DNA from: a bacterium | Lineage (GTDB): Bacteria > Patescibacteria > JAEDAM01 > Absconditabacterales > Absconditicoccaceae | Length of the DNA: 64,000 nt | Assembly (NCBI GenBank): GCA_017442645.1 | Contig: JAFRZH010000022.1 | Span: 1-64,000 of the forward strand | Direction of reading: 5' to 3' | In this document: piece by piece, positions 1-11,740 of the stretch | Numbering within the stretch: the first letter of the stretch is position 1 | Layout of the letters: every line of letters begins with the position of its first letter | Notes under the pieces: generated by a model | What the model saw: only the letters and a program-made list of their open reading frames with translations | The model's database searches: none | Told to the model about the DNA's origin: nothing | Position numbers and translations under genes: made by a program

Positions 1-52
1 AACTCCTCAAAAGGTGTTTGAAGAACATATACAAAAATGCTATATCATTTAG
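1..52 (+). CDS. 3' end of an unidentified CDS
   Basis: Frame 2 is open from the window edge to a TAG at 50-52. It encodes about 16 residues (TPQKVFEEHIQKCYII) with ordinary protein composition. Only the C-terminus is visible, so no function can be given. A short AT-rich gap separates it from hisS. The other frames also stay open for a while, so this is a weak call. Confidence 0.35.
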   Translation, partial: TPQKVFEEHIQKCYII

Positions 53-220
53 TGAATATTATTGCTATATACTCAAAATGAATACAATTCATAATTGTAT
101 TATTTGCATATTTATTGCACTTGATTTTTGAAACTACAAGAAAATAGAAAAAAATACGCTTTCCTTGTTTTTCTAAAGTAAAATCATATACTACCAATAC
201 TTTATTCTTAAGATAGTAAA

Positions 221-1537
221 ATGAGTCTTCGTCCAAGTGGATTTGGAGAATATTCTCCCGCAGAACAAAGAGAATTTGATCGTTTGATTAATTGTATTCA
301 ACAGAATTATCAACAGTTTTGATATACGCATATTTATACTCCAGCCGTAGAAAGTAATAAAGTTCTTCTTGCGAAAAATGGAGATGAGACAGGGAAACAA
401 ATTTTTGGACTTTATGGACTTTCTCAAGGACCAAGTGATTTGAAAGATTATTCCTTACATTTTGATCTCACGGTTCCTTTTGCCAGATATGTTCTGGATA
501 GAGAGTCAGAATTATCTTTTCCTTTTAAAAGATATCAGATTCAACCGGTTCGAAGGGGAGAAAGAGCTCAAAGAGGAAGATTGAGAGAGTTTTTTCAATG
601 CGATATTGATGTCATTTGGAGAAAAGACGGAAAGAATCCTTATCTCTATTATGATTCAGAAATTCTTTTCACATTGGGAAAGACATTGCTTGATATTTTT
701 GAGGAGCTTCACATTCAAGATACTCCCGTTGCACATATCAATAATAGAAAATTAATTGCAGGATTTTTGATTCCGTTAGTTTGAGAAGAAAATCTTCAAG
801 CGGTAACCGTTTTAATCGATAAATATAAAAAAGTTGAAAAGTCTAAGATTCTTCAAAGTATCCAAGCACTTGGAGTATCATCTGACATCGCTGAAAAAAT
901 CTGCACCTTTGTAGAAACAAAAATCGATTTATCTCAAATCGAGACCTTAAAAACCATTTCTAATAATGAAACCTTCCTCCAAGGAGTCGAAGAATTAAAA
1001 GAAGTATTAACTGTTTTACAACAATTTCAAACAACATTCGCAAAATCATTTGCGTTTGAAATAGATTTTCAAATTGTTCGTGGATTAGATTATTACACAG
1101 GAACCGTCTTTGAATTTACGCTCCAAAATGATCCTGCTTTATGATCGATTTGTGGAGGAGGAAGATACGAACAATTAACGGGATATATCGATCCGAAAAG
1201 AGATTTTTATGCTTGAGTAGGAGGTTCTATCGGACTTTCAAGACTTCTTTCTAAAATCTTTGATGAACAAAGTTTTTCTCAGCAAACCACAACAGAATAT
1301 CTTTTCTTAAATTTTCCAGAAACTTCATCAGACATTTTTTCTCTTGCTCATCAATTTCAAGAAGAAGGAAAAAATGTAGAAATCTATCCTGTCGCTGATA
1401 AATTGGGAAAACAATTTACCTATGCAGACAAAAAAGGAATCCCTTTCGTTGTAATCTTTTGAGAAGGAGAGAAATCTGAAGGAAAATACAAAATCAAAAA
1501 TATGAAAACTTGAGAAGAAACGTTTGGACAATTATAA
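221..1537 (+). CDS. hisS: histidyl-tRNA synthetase
   Basis: Class II aminoacyl-tRNA synthetase of 438 aa that charges tRNA-His in the cytoplasm. The reading crosses six in-frame TGA codons, all at positions where glycine fits. Visible hallmarks are the HFDLTVPFARY motif 2 region, the histidine-specific GLDYYTGTVFE loop and the motif 3 region YAGVGGSIGLSRL, in which the G after YA is TGA. The C-terminal anticodon-binding domain is present, so the protein is full length. The start is the ATG giving MSLRPSGFGEYSP, the usual N-terminal region of the family. A hairpin terminator follows and is shared with convergent asnS. Confidence 0.96.
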
Positions 1538-1544
1538 ACAACAA

Positions 1545-1587
1545 AAAAAATCTGACCATCATTTTGATCAGATTTTTTCTTTTTTTT
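1545..1587. terminator. bidirectional hairpin terminator between hisS and asnS
   Basis: The stem AATCTGA (1549-1555) pairs with TCAGATT (1568-1574), with an A-run before and a T-run after. It sits between two convergent stop codons and so can serve both strands. The same AATCTGA/TCAGATT stem recurs in many terminators of this window. Confidence 0.8.
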
Positions 1588-2977
1588 AGAAACTACAATT
1601 TCTTGGATATCTTGGGAAAGCAATCACATCGCGGATATTTTCCATTCCTGTGATATACATCACTAATCTCTCAAATCCTACTCCAAATCCTGAATGAGGA
1701 ACAGATCCATATTTTCTAAGATCAAGATACCAACTATAATCTTCAATTTTCATTCCTAAAGCCTCCATTCTTGCAACGATTTTTTCATAACTTTCTTCCC
1801 TCTGACTTCCTCCGATCATCTCTCCAACTCCAGGAACAAGCATATCCATAGCTCTCACAGTCTTTCCATCTTCATTAAGTTTCATGTAGAAAGCTTTGAT
1901 ATCTTTCGGATAATCCGTTACAAAAACAGGACCTTTGAAGATTTTTTCAGCAAGATATCTTTCATGTTCCGTGTAAAGTTCATCTCCCCAAATAGGCTCA
2001 TTTTCAAATTTTTCTCCACAGTCCTTGAGGAGTTCAATAGCTTCTGTATAAGTAATACGAGTAAAGTCAGATTTTACTAATTTTTCTGCTCTTTCTTTCA
2101 CTCCTGGCATGATAAATTGATCAAAGAAATTCATTTCATCAGGAGCTTTCTCCAAAACATAAGAGAAAACATATTTAATCAAATCTTCTGCAATTTGCAT
2201 ATTTCCTTCTAAATCAACAAAACTCATTTCAGGTTCAATCATTCGGAATTCTGCAAGATGTCTGGAAGTATTAGAATTCTCAGCTCTGAAAGTCGGTCCA
2301 AACGTATAAATATTTCTGTATCCCATAGAGAAAGCTTCTCCTTGAAGTTGTCCACTTACCGTTAAAGATGCTTTAGAAGAGAAAAAATCCTGACTGTAAT
2401 CAACAGTTCCATCTTCATTCTTAGGAAGATTTTCCATATCTAAGGTTGTTACTTGAAAAGTCTCTCCTGCTCCTTCACAATCTGAAGCCGTAATCAAAGG
2501 GGTATGTGCCCAAATAAATCCTCTTTCCTGAAAAAACGAATGAACCGCGAAAGAAAGTAAGTTTCTTACTCTAAAGACCGCATTAAACGTATTGGTTCTA
2601 AATCTCAAATGAGCAATCGTTCTCAAATACTCGAAACTATGTTTCTTTTTCTGAAGGGGAAAAGTTTCATCGGCGATTCCCACAATTTGAACAGCACTTG
2701 CTTTAAGTTCATAGGCTTGTTTTGCTCATTCTGATGGAACAAGGATCCCCTCTACGATAATACTTGATCCTGTAGGGATTTTCGTAATCTCCGCAAAATT
2801 CTCCAAATGATCTTCAAAAACGATTTGTAAATTTCTAAAACAAGATCCATCATTAAATTCAATAAATCCAAAAGTCTTAGAATCTCTGATACTTCTCACT
2901 CGTCCTTGAACTTGTAAAGCTTGATCAAAGAGTTCTTCATACTTTTGCGCAATAGTTGCAACGGTTACGTTTTGCAT
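1586..2977 (-). CDS. asnS: asparaginyl-tRNA synthetase
   Basis: Class IIb synthetase of 463 aa that charges tRNA-Asn. An N-terminal OB-fold anticodon domain (about residues 20-110, with [22 protein letters not shown]) is followed by the class II catalytic core. Motif 2 ([22 protein letters not shown]) and the C-terminal motif 3 ([21 protein letters not shown]) are clear. The C-terminus is [10 protein letters not shown] where the family usually has FPRTPGNAEF-like residues. The chosen ATG starts MQNVTVATI; an upstream in-frame TTG adds eight residues without support. Only one glycine is UGA, far fewer than in the 19-28 kb genes. Confidence 0.96.
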
Positions 2978-3070
2978 GATGATAAGTAATAAATTAAACA
3001 CTCTTATACATAATCATTTCTAGAGAAAAAAAAAGAGGAATATCAAAATTTATTACAAAAATGATGTTGA

Positions 3071-4153
3071 TTACTTATCGCTTTTTCTTCTATTACAATT
3101 TTTACAAAGCATTTGACAATTTTCAGCAGTTGTAGTTCATCACTGACTTCGTGGAGTGATATGGTCTGCTTCCATCTCTTCAATTTTGAAATATTGTTCA
3201 CATTTTACACAAATTCCATTTTGCCTTTCATAAGCTTCTCTTTTCATTTTATCATTAAAGGGACGAATACTCAAATATTTTTCTTCACGAGTAAAAACAT
3301 ACGGATAAATCCCCGATTTTTTAGTGACATCTTCATCTTGCATCAGATTTTTTATCTCTTTTTCTAATTCATCTGTATTAACTTGCTGATCTTTAAATTG
3401 ATTGTAAAGTTCTCATCGATTGACTCATTTCATTTCTTTACGATAATTTGGAAAAGTTACTTGTACTCGTTCAATTACTTCCTTAAAATATAACCAAAGT
3501 TCATTCGCGTTTTGAAAATGTTGATGCTCTGCCATATATTGAGGAATTTCCCCCGATGAAATCCAATCAATCGCCGTTTCTAAAAACGCTTGACGAATCG
3601 CTTGTCAATTTACATAATCACTTCCAATTTGATAAGCAACACATCATGTTTTACTAAAATATCTTTTAGCATCTGTTAACCAAGGTCCCGTATAAATAGC
3701 ATTCCTGAGTTCTTGATCGGTAAGTTTTTCTCCTGCAAAATTAATGACTTCAAACCAATCCAATCTTTCTTTGTCGGTTCCTTCACAAAAATAAATCATC
3801 AATTCATAATCCAAAATCTGATCTTGTTCTTCTTTCGTCAAATTGTGAAAATATTGATTATTGATGGAATAATCGCCGTTTACATACTGACAAATTGATA
3901 CCGTTCTCTGCTGACCATCTAAAATTTCAAAAGTTCCATCTTCATTTTTCATTCGATACATCACATTGAGAGGAAAGTTTTTACGAATAGAATTGATAAC
4001 TTCTTTTTTTTGTTTTTCATTATACACGAATTCTCTCTGATATTTTGGACGAATATTCAGTTTTCCACCATATCAAACTACTCCTTCTTCAGCATTATCG
4101 AGATATCCATTGATAACCTCACGAATTTTAATTTGTTGAAGTGCAATTTTCAT
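3071..4153 (-). CDS. DUF262 and HNH nuclease domain protein
   Basis: 360 aa with two domains. The N-terminal part is a DUF262 (GmrS-like, ParB/Srx-type) domain with the signature ILDGQQRT near residue 80. In GmrSD-type enzymes this domain binds NTP and drives modification-dependent restriction. The C-terminus is an HNH nuclease: CVKCEQYF, EADHITPRSQGG and CKNCNRRK supply two zinc-knuckle CxxC pairs and the catalytic DH. The two adjacent Gly in the HNH are TGA TGA. It lies about 150 bp downstream of an EcoRI-type methylase on the same strand, so a restriction role is inferred from domains and context. The start gives MKIALQQIKIREV. Confidence 0.85.
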
Positions 4154-4281
4154 AGTATTTTAAGAAAAAAAAAATAAAAGTCTGATTGATACCATGTTCG
4201 TCATATTGAACAGAGCGAAACATCTTTTTCGTAAGAGCCGGAGGATTTTCTTCGTTTTAAATCCCCAAATATTTGATACGA

Positions 4282-4301
4282 GGACACGAAGAATCGTGTC
4301 C
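4282..4301 (-). terminator. hairpin just downstream of the EcoRI-type methylase gene
   Basis: Perfect 8-bp arms GGACACGA/TCGTGTCC with an AGAA loop, five bases past the methylase stop. It lacks a clear T-run on the minus strand, so it may be an RNA-stabilising hairpin or a small dispersed repeat instead of a true terminator. A similar GC hairpin followed by CCTAC occurs at 5641-5664. Confidence 0.45.
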
Positions 4302-4306
4302 CTACC

Positions 4307-5335
4307 TTATTTTTTGCGGCGAATAAGAATACGAAAATAAGGACAGATACCATTTACACATAAGTCTTTATCATCATCTCCTTTACGAAATTTGATAATT
4401 TCAAATTGTTCTGGATTATATTTTCAAAGGAAAGTAATAGGAACCCCCATTGCACCATCGTAGTCAACTGGAATTTCATCAACTTTAGCCACTTCTATTG
4501 CATCATAATTATCATATCTAGGATAATCCTGTTTATTATATTTTTTATAAAGAATTATATTTTCATGTCTTTTCTGAATATCCAAATTTGTAAACCAACA
4601 AATTGCTGGAACTTTCACATATCATTCATCAGGATTATATCCTTTCCCAATTACAAATTTACGATTTGCTTCTAATAAATTCGGATAAGGCGTTTCGTAT
4701 ACCATTGACATATTAAATCAGTATCAAATCCATAATCTATTATCTTTTATTAATGGAAAAATTTCTTTGTATGTAATAGCATTCATATTTCCCAAAACTA
4801 GAAATTTTTTATGATATTCCATTAAATAAGTCATATAATTACGAAAAAGAGAAAATGGAGGATTTGTAACCACAATATCTGCATCTTTTAAAAGTTCAAC
4901 ACTTTCTTTGCTTCTAAAATCTCCATCTCATCTAAGAGGTTTTATTCCTTCTTTTCTTTCAAGTAAATATTTTACATCATCAAGATCAATTTTACCATCT
5001 CCATTTACATCTTTGATTTCTTTAATTTCAATTTTATAAGCTTTAAGTTTAAAAGTTTTCCCATCAATTTCTTCAAAAAGAGGCAATTGACTTCAAGCAA
5101 TAGGAGAAGTTGCATATCAAGTAGCAATTAATTTTTTTAATCAAAGTTTATTAAAATTCATTGCAAAATATTTGAAGAAATTACTTTCAAAAGGATCATC
5201 ACAATTACAAAAAACGACTTTCCCTTTAAAATGTTCCTTGTAATGACTTAATTCTTTTTCTATATCAATCAGTTGAGTATAGAATTCATCATTTTTTCAT
5301 TTATTTGCATTATGCAAGTTTTCATTTCAAGACAT
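4307..5335 (-). CDS. EcoRI-type adenine-specific DNA methyltransferase
   Basis: 342 aa with end-to-end resemblance to the EcoRI methylase family (Pfam EcoRI_methylase): NENLHNANKGKNDEFYTQL near the start, the VVFCNCDDPFESNFFKYF block, and the N6-adenine MTase motif IV NPPF (in VVTNPPFSLFRNYM). It should transfer a methyl group from SAM to adenine in a short palindromic site. No EcoRI-like endonuclease is adjacent; the next gene downstream is a DUF262-HNH protein that could be its cognate or a partner nuclease. The start MSGNENLHNANK has TGA as codon 3, so it is unreadable under the standard code. Confidence 0.88.
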
Positions 5336-5379
5336 ATTCAAAATAGTTTAGCGACTAAAATACATCAGTCGAAAACTAT

Positions 5380-5427
5380 TAAATCCTCTGTCACTTCGTG
5401 ACATCTCCTTTTAAAAGGAGAAAAAAG
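5380..5427. repeat. dispersed double-hairpin repeat, copy 1
   Basis: Two adjacent hairpins, TGTCAC-TTC-GTGACA (5389-5403) and the perfect palindrome CTCCTTTTAAAAGGAG (5405-5420), preceded by AAATCCTC. A diverged copy with the same order (AAATCCTC, CACTTCGTG, CTCCTTT..AAAGGAG) lies at 22428-22470. It resembles small REP-like intergenic repeats. Confidence 0.55.
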
Positions 5428-5734
5428 GAATAAAAAAAGACGACTGATATCATGGTCGCCAAACACATTTTCTAAATTATCGAAATCGATGATATCCAAT
5501 AACAAAGAACAATACCAGCCGTCTTTGTTTTGGATATCAAAATTGTAATAATATCACGATCGATAAAATGTATTTGGCATTTCCTTTATACCAATCTTTA
5601 CAAAAAAATCAAATAAAATTAAAACATACAATTAAAACAGGACGAGGCAAGCCGTCGTCCCTACAGATTATAGAGGTTCTGTTTTTTATTTTTTTAGATT
5701 GTATGATATTTCAATTTGGACCCCCAAAAAAAAC

Positions 5735-5790
5735 AAAAAAAAATCTGACTCTCCGTCACGAATCACACCATAAAGGAAGATCAGATTTCT
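5735..5790 (-). terminator. terminator of the lipoprotein gene
   Basis: Arms AATCTGA (5742-5748) and TCAGATT (5781-5787). Read on the minus strand it starts just past the stop codon and ends in a long T-run (the A-run at 5725-5743). The inner CTGACTCTCC segment is the same module found in the 40-56 kb array repeats. Confidence 0.75.
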
Positions 5791-5794
5791 TCTC

Positions 5795-6679
5795 TTATTT
5801 TTGAAGAATATTCAAATCAAGTTTCAAAGTATCCCCACTCATTTCTAAAATCGTATATCTATCATAGACATGCTGAGTCTTTTCCATAGAGACGATGAGA
5901 TCCTTTTCATTGACTCAGAATTTCCAAGTTCAACTTCCCTCATTTCGTCGCCCTTTCGTCCAAAAACCTCCATCACTTCCAAAATAATAACTTTTCCCTC
6001 CACTTTGCGGAACATTCGTTAATGTCGCTCGAATACTCAAAGAAGGTTCAGACTTATTTCCCTCTTGCGATTCTTCCAATTCTTCCGGTTCTTCTTTTTC
6101 ATACCAAACCTGATCACAAAAAGAACAAGAAAAATTCTGATTCTCATCAGAGAACACCTTGACGCCAAAGTACTCTTCCGCCTGTTCAAGGAAAGATTGA
6201 GTATTTTGATAGATACCTTCATGATTTTCCCATTTTGCAAAAACTTCACTCGGAAACATCGCTTTGATCGAAGAAACATACAAACTTCCATCTAAGCTTA
6301 TTTCATAAGAAAGAAGATGCATGCCAGTCTCCGTTTTTTCGAAAACTATTTTGGTAGGAATATTAGAAAATCCACCTCTCGAAATCAAAACTCCATTCAT
6401 TACTTCATATTGCTGTCCTTTCGTGAGCAAATAATAAATCAAATGATTTTCATCATCTGTTCCCGTCCCTAAAAGCGCATAATCGACAAAATACCCCGTT
6501 TCATTATGACATTCATTTTGTAAAATCGCTTGACGAAGGATTTCATCTTTCTCTCCTGTAAAACTTTGACTTTGCGTATTGATTTTATTAGTCATTTCAT
6601 ATGTTACTGAATCAGAAGATTCACATCCCCACAAAAGAATCAAACTTACGCAACAAAATAAAGCAAAAATTTTCCTCAT
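5795..6679 (-). CDS. exported lipoprotein of unknown function
   Basis: 294 aa. The N-terminus MRKIFALFCCVSLILLWGC is a lipoprotein signal with a lipobox (LLWGC), so the mature protein should be anchored through its cysteine. An in-frame ATG 15 codons upstream exists, but it would place a charged stretch before the signal. Residues about 190-210 are acidic and Glu-rich. The C-terminus (GTWKFG..YTILEMSGDTLKLDL) has the look of a lipocalin-like beta repeat, but I cannot name the family. Two UGA-Gly codons lie in the last 60 residues; stopping at the first would cut the protein short. Confidence 0.7.
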
Positions 6680-6772
6680 ACTATTTGTAAAACATAAAAC
6701 AACGCTATTTTTATCTTTCTTCAAAAAGGATAAGAATATTACAATACTATTCGATGACCTTCAGAAATTTCT

Positions 6773-8161
6773 TTACACCAATCCAAACTCTTTCCTCAAC
6801 TTGAAATCAATATCTCCCGCAGAGTAAATCGCAATAAGAGAATCTGCATCAGACTTTTCTATCTCTTTTTTTATCTCTTCAAACGTTTTGATATACGTAC
6901 AATGACAATGCTCTGCAAAACATTTTCCCAGATCATCAACCGTTTTTAGATCAAAATCTTTGAAAATCTCTTCATCAGCAAAATCCTCAATCTTTTCCCT
7001 TGCAGCATAAATATCATAAATATAGAAAGAATCATACTCTTTCATCGCACCGGGAAAATCCTTTCGTCACGCAAGAATCCTCTGAATTTGATGAGGTTGA
7101 AAAATTCCGATAATCTTTCTGTCAGGAAATTTCTCTCTCAAAGCTTGATATCCAAGTTGAATACTTGAAGCAACATGTCCGTAATCACTAAAAATCTTCG
7201 TTCCATTCGGTAATGTCGTCAAGCATTCCATTCTTCTTCGAATCCCATGAAACTCTTCCAAGGAAGTTCTGATTTCTTTTTCTTTTTCCCCTTCCGTTAA
7301 ATGATTCAAAAGAGCAAAAACCAGACTTGCATTTTTCTCTTGATGTTTTCCTCGAATATTTTTGAAATCAAAATGCAGTTCAGGAACGATTTCGATTTTT
7401 TCATGAGATTTCACTTTCTCACTTGCCAAATTCTCCAAAACAAAACATTTTTCTTTCACATTTTCGAGCATTTGCAAAAAAGCAGACTGATAATCCTCCC
7501 AATCTTTATAATAATCGGTATGATCCAGTTCTAGACTCGTAATTATTGCATAATCCATCTTAATATGGAGAAAATGCCTTTGATATTCGCAGGATTCGAT
7601 AATGAAATAATATTTTTTCACCAAATCGTAATTGAGTTTTTTACCGATAAAAAGATAATCAAAAAGATTTTTTAAATCTGAAACTTTCTCTTGATTGATT
7701 CGATAACTTTGATTACCGAGATCAGGAACGAGCGCACCAACGATTCCAATTCAGAGTTCAGGAAGTACTTTTTTCGCAGTCGTTACCATCATCGAAGTGC
7801 TACTCGATTTTCCATTCGTTCCTGTGATTCCAATCGTTTTAAAAAGTTTACTCATTTCCCCAAGAAAGGTGAAATAATCTCGAATCAAAAGCGGTTTATG
7901 TTCTTGCTCTTTTAAACGATACGCCTCTTGAAGTTCTGGAGCATCTTTCGTTGCTGAAGAATAAATAATCGCATCATCAGGTTTGATTTGATATTTCCCA
8001 TGAGGATAGATTTTGATTCACTTGGATTGTAATTGCTGCGTGATTTGACTTTCATGAGCATCGATTCCAATCAGATTTTTATATCCTATTTCTCGTAAAA
8101 TTCCTACCAAATTGGAAAGTCCTGTTCCTCCTGCTCATAAAAAAACGATATTTCCCTGCAT
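6773..8161 (-). CDS. murC: UDP-N-acetylmuramate-alanine ligase (MurC family)
   Basis: 462 aa Mur ligase of cytoplasmic peptidoglycan precursor synthesis, predicted to add L-Ala to UDP-MurNAc. The N-terminal Rossmann-like region has GAGGTGLSNL, where the first G is TGA. The ATP-binding motif TGTNGKSS lies near residue 115, followed by the MurC-type ESCEYQRHF and TSLELDHTDYY segments and a C-terminal ligase domain with SDYGHVASSI and FQPHQ. It is somewhat shorter and more diverged than E. coli MurC, so a related Mpl-type role is possible. The start ATG reads MQGNIVFLGAGG. Confidence 0.9.
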
Positions 8162-8313
8162 CATTCTTTTTTATAAAGTAAATCGTTAGCTATTGTAATC
8201 AACGAGGGGAAGAAAACAAGGGAAGATAAAAAAATTTTAAGTATTCAGAAAAAATTGTTTTAGTCTTTTTTTTTAATAAAATAATATTATTATAAAATTA
8301 TAAGAAAATAATT

Positions 8314-8910
8314 ATGAAATTCCCTTACAAAATTGTTATTACAACCAATAAAAATGCCTATATAAAAATCTCTAACGAAGGAGAAATTATTTTTCAAATT
8401 CCTAAAAGATATCAAAGTAATCAAAATTTTTTTCAAATTCTTGAAGAGAAAGCCGAAAAACTACGAAAAAAATATCAATCTCGTCCAAAAATTGAAAAAC
8501 GAAATGATCAATGAATATTAATTTTTTGAGAGTTTGTAGAATGGAACAATGTAATTGCTACAGGGAAACCTAAATCAGATAAGAAAATCGAAAATTTACT
8601 AAAAGAAATACTCCTAGAATATATCACAGAATATGTAAAAATTTTTACAGAAAAAATAGGATTACAAGCCAACAAGATCATCATCAAGAAATCAAAAACG
8701 AAACGATGATCATGTTCTTATGATCAAAATTTAATGTTCAATCTTTCCCTTATTTTTCTTCCGTGAGAAAAAATTCAGTATGTCGTTGCTCATGAAGTTG
8801 CCCATCTAAAAGAAAAAAATCATCAAAAAGATTTCTGGAATTTGGTAAAATTTCTTTTCCCCAAATACAAAAAAGTAAGAAATGAATTAAAAAATCTGAT
8901 TATTTTATAA
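8314..8910 (+). CDS. YgjP-like (DUF45/M48-type) zinc metallopeptidase
   Basis: 198 aa. The C-terminal half carries AHEVAHLKEKNHQKDFW, an HExxH zinc motif with a third His, typical of the YgjP/WLM/SprT-like clan. The N-terminal half, with basic and beta-rich stretches, matches the family layout in length. The substrate is unknown. The gene is divergent from murC and tail-to-tail with mutS: its TAA and the mutS stop share the self-complementary hexamer TTATAA. Four glycines are UGA, which splits the gene into pieces under the standard code. Confidence 0.85.
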
Positions 8911-11586
8911 GTTTTCATTTTTTGTTTTTTCTTGTATCTCTGCCAAAATCTGTAATGCTTGAAGTGGAGTCGTTCCATTAATATTCACTCCTTCAATTTT
9001 ATCTTTCAGACTTTGATACTTTTTTTTCAAAACTTCATCATTCGAATCGTTTGCAAGAGGAATTTGAAAAAGAGGTGCAGCTTGATTGTGAAAATTCTGT
9101 TCTGAAGAAGGAAGTTTTTGAGATGTTTTTTTGTTTTCTAAATCTTGCAAAATCTGACGAGAATCTTGCAGAATCTGTTCAGGAATTCCGGCAATTTTTG
9201 CGACATCGATTCCATAACTTTTATTGGCTCCTCCTTGAGTAATTTTTTTCAAAAAAACGACTTCTCTATCCGTTTCATACACACTTACAGAAAAATTTTT
9301 AATTTGTGGATAGGTCTTCTCCAAATCGATGAGTTCATGATAATGGGTTGCCAAAAGAGTTTTTGCTTTTACTTTGTGAAGTAAATATTGTAAAATTGCA
9401 CTTGTTAATGCAATTCCATCATAAGTACTGGTTCCTCTTCCCAGTTCATCGAAAATAATCAAACTTTTTTCCGTAGCGTTATTGAGAATATTAGAAACTT
9501 CAATCATTTCTGTCATGAAAGTCGACTGATTTTTGGCAATCACATCTCCACTTCAAACTCTCGCGAAAAGTCCATCAATCAGTCAGATTTTTGCACTTTT
9601 TGCAGGAATAAAAAGTCCACAATGAGCTAAAAGTACGATCAAAGCAGTTTGTCTCAAATAGGTAGATTTACCTCCCATATTCGGACCAGTGATAATATGA
9701 ATAAGTCCAAAATCTTCTTGAGAATCTTGGATTCCGATTTTTATATCATTCGGAATAAATTGCTGATCTCTTGGAAGAAAATTTTCGATTACCGGATGTC
9801 TTCCCCCTTCGATCTGAATCGTATTCTCCTGAGTCAAAGTTGGCAAAATATAGCCATGTTCCTGAGCAAAAACTGCATGAGAACAAAAAACATCAAGTTC
9901 TGCAACTTTCTGTGCAAAATCATTTAAAAGAGAAGAAGAAGTCTGAATTTGTTCTGCGAGTTCCTTCAAAACTTGATTTTCCTGTTTTTGAAGTTGATCT
10001 TTTGATGATAAAATAGAATTTTCCAAATTTTGTAAATATTCACTTCTATATCTTTGGTTTCCTTTGAGAGTATTGACACGGAAAATTTGTAATTTAGGAT
10101 CGGTTTTGTCTTGACGATTTAACCAAGTTTCAAATTCTTCAATATCTTTATTGGTAATTTCGATAAAATATCCCTGATTCATCACAAATTTAAGTTTTAC
10201 ATTGTGGACTCAAGAAAGATTCGCTAAATATTGCTGATACTCCAAAAGTAATTCATCACTATGATATGCAATTTTTCTCAAATTATCAATCTCTTCTTTT
10301 CGTCCCTCTTTGACAAAATCCGCATCTCCCTGAAGTGATTCGGTAGGTTTTAAACTCTGTTCTAAAAGATTCCATATTTCGAAAGTCAGATTTTTTTCTT
10401 CTTCTTTCAATCATAAATTCATAAGTTCTCCTTGCAAAAGTTGAAAATATTGATGGTTCGCATTAAAAAAAATAGCCAAGGAATCTCTCAATTTGACAAA
10501 AGGATACGGAGAAAGTTTTTTGTAAAGAATCGTCGTCACAAGCTTTGAAAAATCGTATGTTTTAGTCAATTCGTTCAAGATTTCTCTCTTTTCAGGTAAA
10601 TTTTGATACCTTACAATATGATTTTGTCTTTCTTGGAGAATTTGAAGATTATTACTCGGATTATTGAGAAGATTCCTCAAATACCTCGCTCAACCGTTTG
10701 TTTTCGTAGCATTGATTACTCCAAAAAGCGAATAATTTTCGTTAAATTCATAACTCGAATTGAAGATTTCCAAATTTTTCACAGTAATATCATCCATCAG
10801 AACCATTCCTGTTTTGGCATGATACGAGATTTTGAAAATATTTTGCAAATTCGCTTGTTGAGTCTGTTTGAGATAATCAAGGAGTAAAGCAATCGCATTA
10901 AGTCTTCCTTCCGTTACAGCTTGTCAAAAGCTATTTAAAGTCTGAACCTTCGTCGTGTTTTTCAAAAAAAACTCAGGATCGTTGGGTACACCATGGATCG
11001 ACACAAGACATTTGAGATATTGATGTAAAGGTTCTGAAAATTGTTCTTTTTCTTTGAGATCGAAATCGATAATAATTTCCGTAGGACGAATAAGAAGTAT
11101 CCATTTCTGCAATTCTCCCAAATGCGAAAAACTTTTGGTCCAATATTCTCCAAGAGTAAAATCTCCCCATGCAACATGATAATTTTCTCCTGTTTTAGAT
11201 TCTTGCTCGGTAATAGACAAAACATAATTGAAATGATTATCGTCTTCTTGGATAAAGGTTCCTGGAGTAATAATCTGACTTATTTTTCTTTGTACCAATT
11301 TTCAAGGGACAGGTTCTGACATCTGTTCGGCAATAGCAACTTTATATCCATTTTGTAAAAGTTTAGGGATATATTTATCAATGCTATGATAAGGGATTCC
11401 AGCCATAGGAATTTTATTTTCATCGTCTTTGGTTTTACTCGTGAGTACAAGGTCTAACACTTTATGACAAATATGCGCATCTTCAAAAAACACCTCATAA
11501 AAATCCCCAATACGAAAGAATAAAATACAATCTAAATATTGTTGTTTCATCTCTTGGTATTGTTGCATTGCAGGTGTCAATTTCAT
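8905..11586 (-). CDS. mutS: DNA mismatch repair protein MutS
   Basis: 893 aa. MutS dimers recognise mismatches and signal through ATP binding. The N-terminal mismatch-binding domain shows LTPAMQQYQEMKQQYLD and ILFFRIGDFYEVF, which includes the conserved Phe-x-Glu wedge (FYE). The lever and clamp region is followed by the ATPase: Walker A TGPNMGGKST near residue 630, the FARVGSGDVIAKNQSTFM segment (the Gly after V is TGA), the Walker B region LIIFDELGRGTST and the THYHEL switch. The C-terminal NGTTPLQALQIL motif is typical. Several UGA codons occur. The start is the ATG giving MKLTPAMQ; an upstream ATG adds eight residues. Confidence 0.96.
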
Positions 11587-11740
11587 GTCAATAATGTCAA
11601 AATAAAACACTTTCTTTTTATGATTTTAATAAAGAAAAACAAGCAGAAAATTTTTAAAACGTTTTGCATAATTGACACTTGACAATAAATTTTGGAAAAA
11701 TAAAAAAGAACTGTTTATTTTCTCGTTTTACATAAGAAAC

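Larger units (their letters stand above)
5336..5794. other. 459-bp intergenic region with short hairpin repeats, no credible gene
   Basis: Contains the hairpin cluster at 5389-5420, a GC hairpin with arms GACGA..GGC/GCC..TCGTC at 5641-5659, and the terminator of the downstream lipoprotein gene at 5735-5790. An open frame of 78 codons at 5568-5804 runs through the hairpins and terminator and is low-complexity, so it is not called. Confidence 0.6.

Noticed and set aside
5568..5804. 78-codon open frame
   Set aside because: It spans hairpins and a terminator, is low-complexity, and has no recognisable product.
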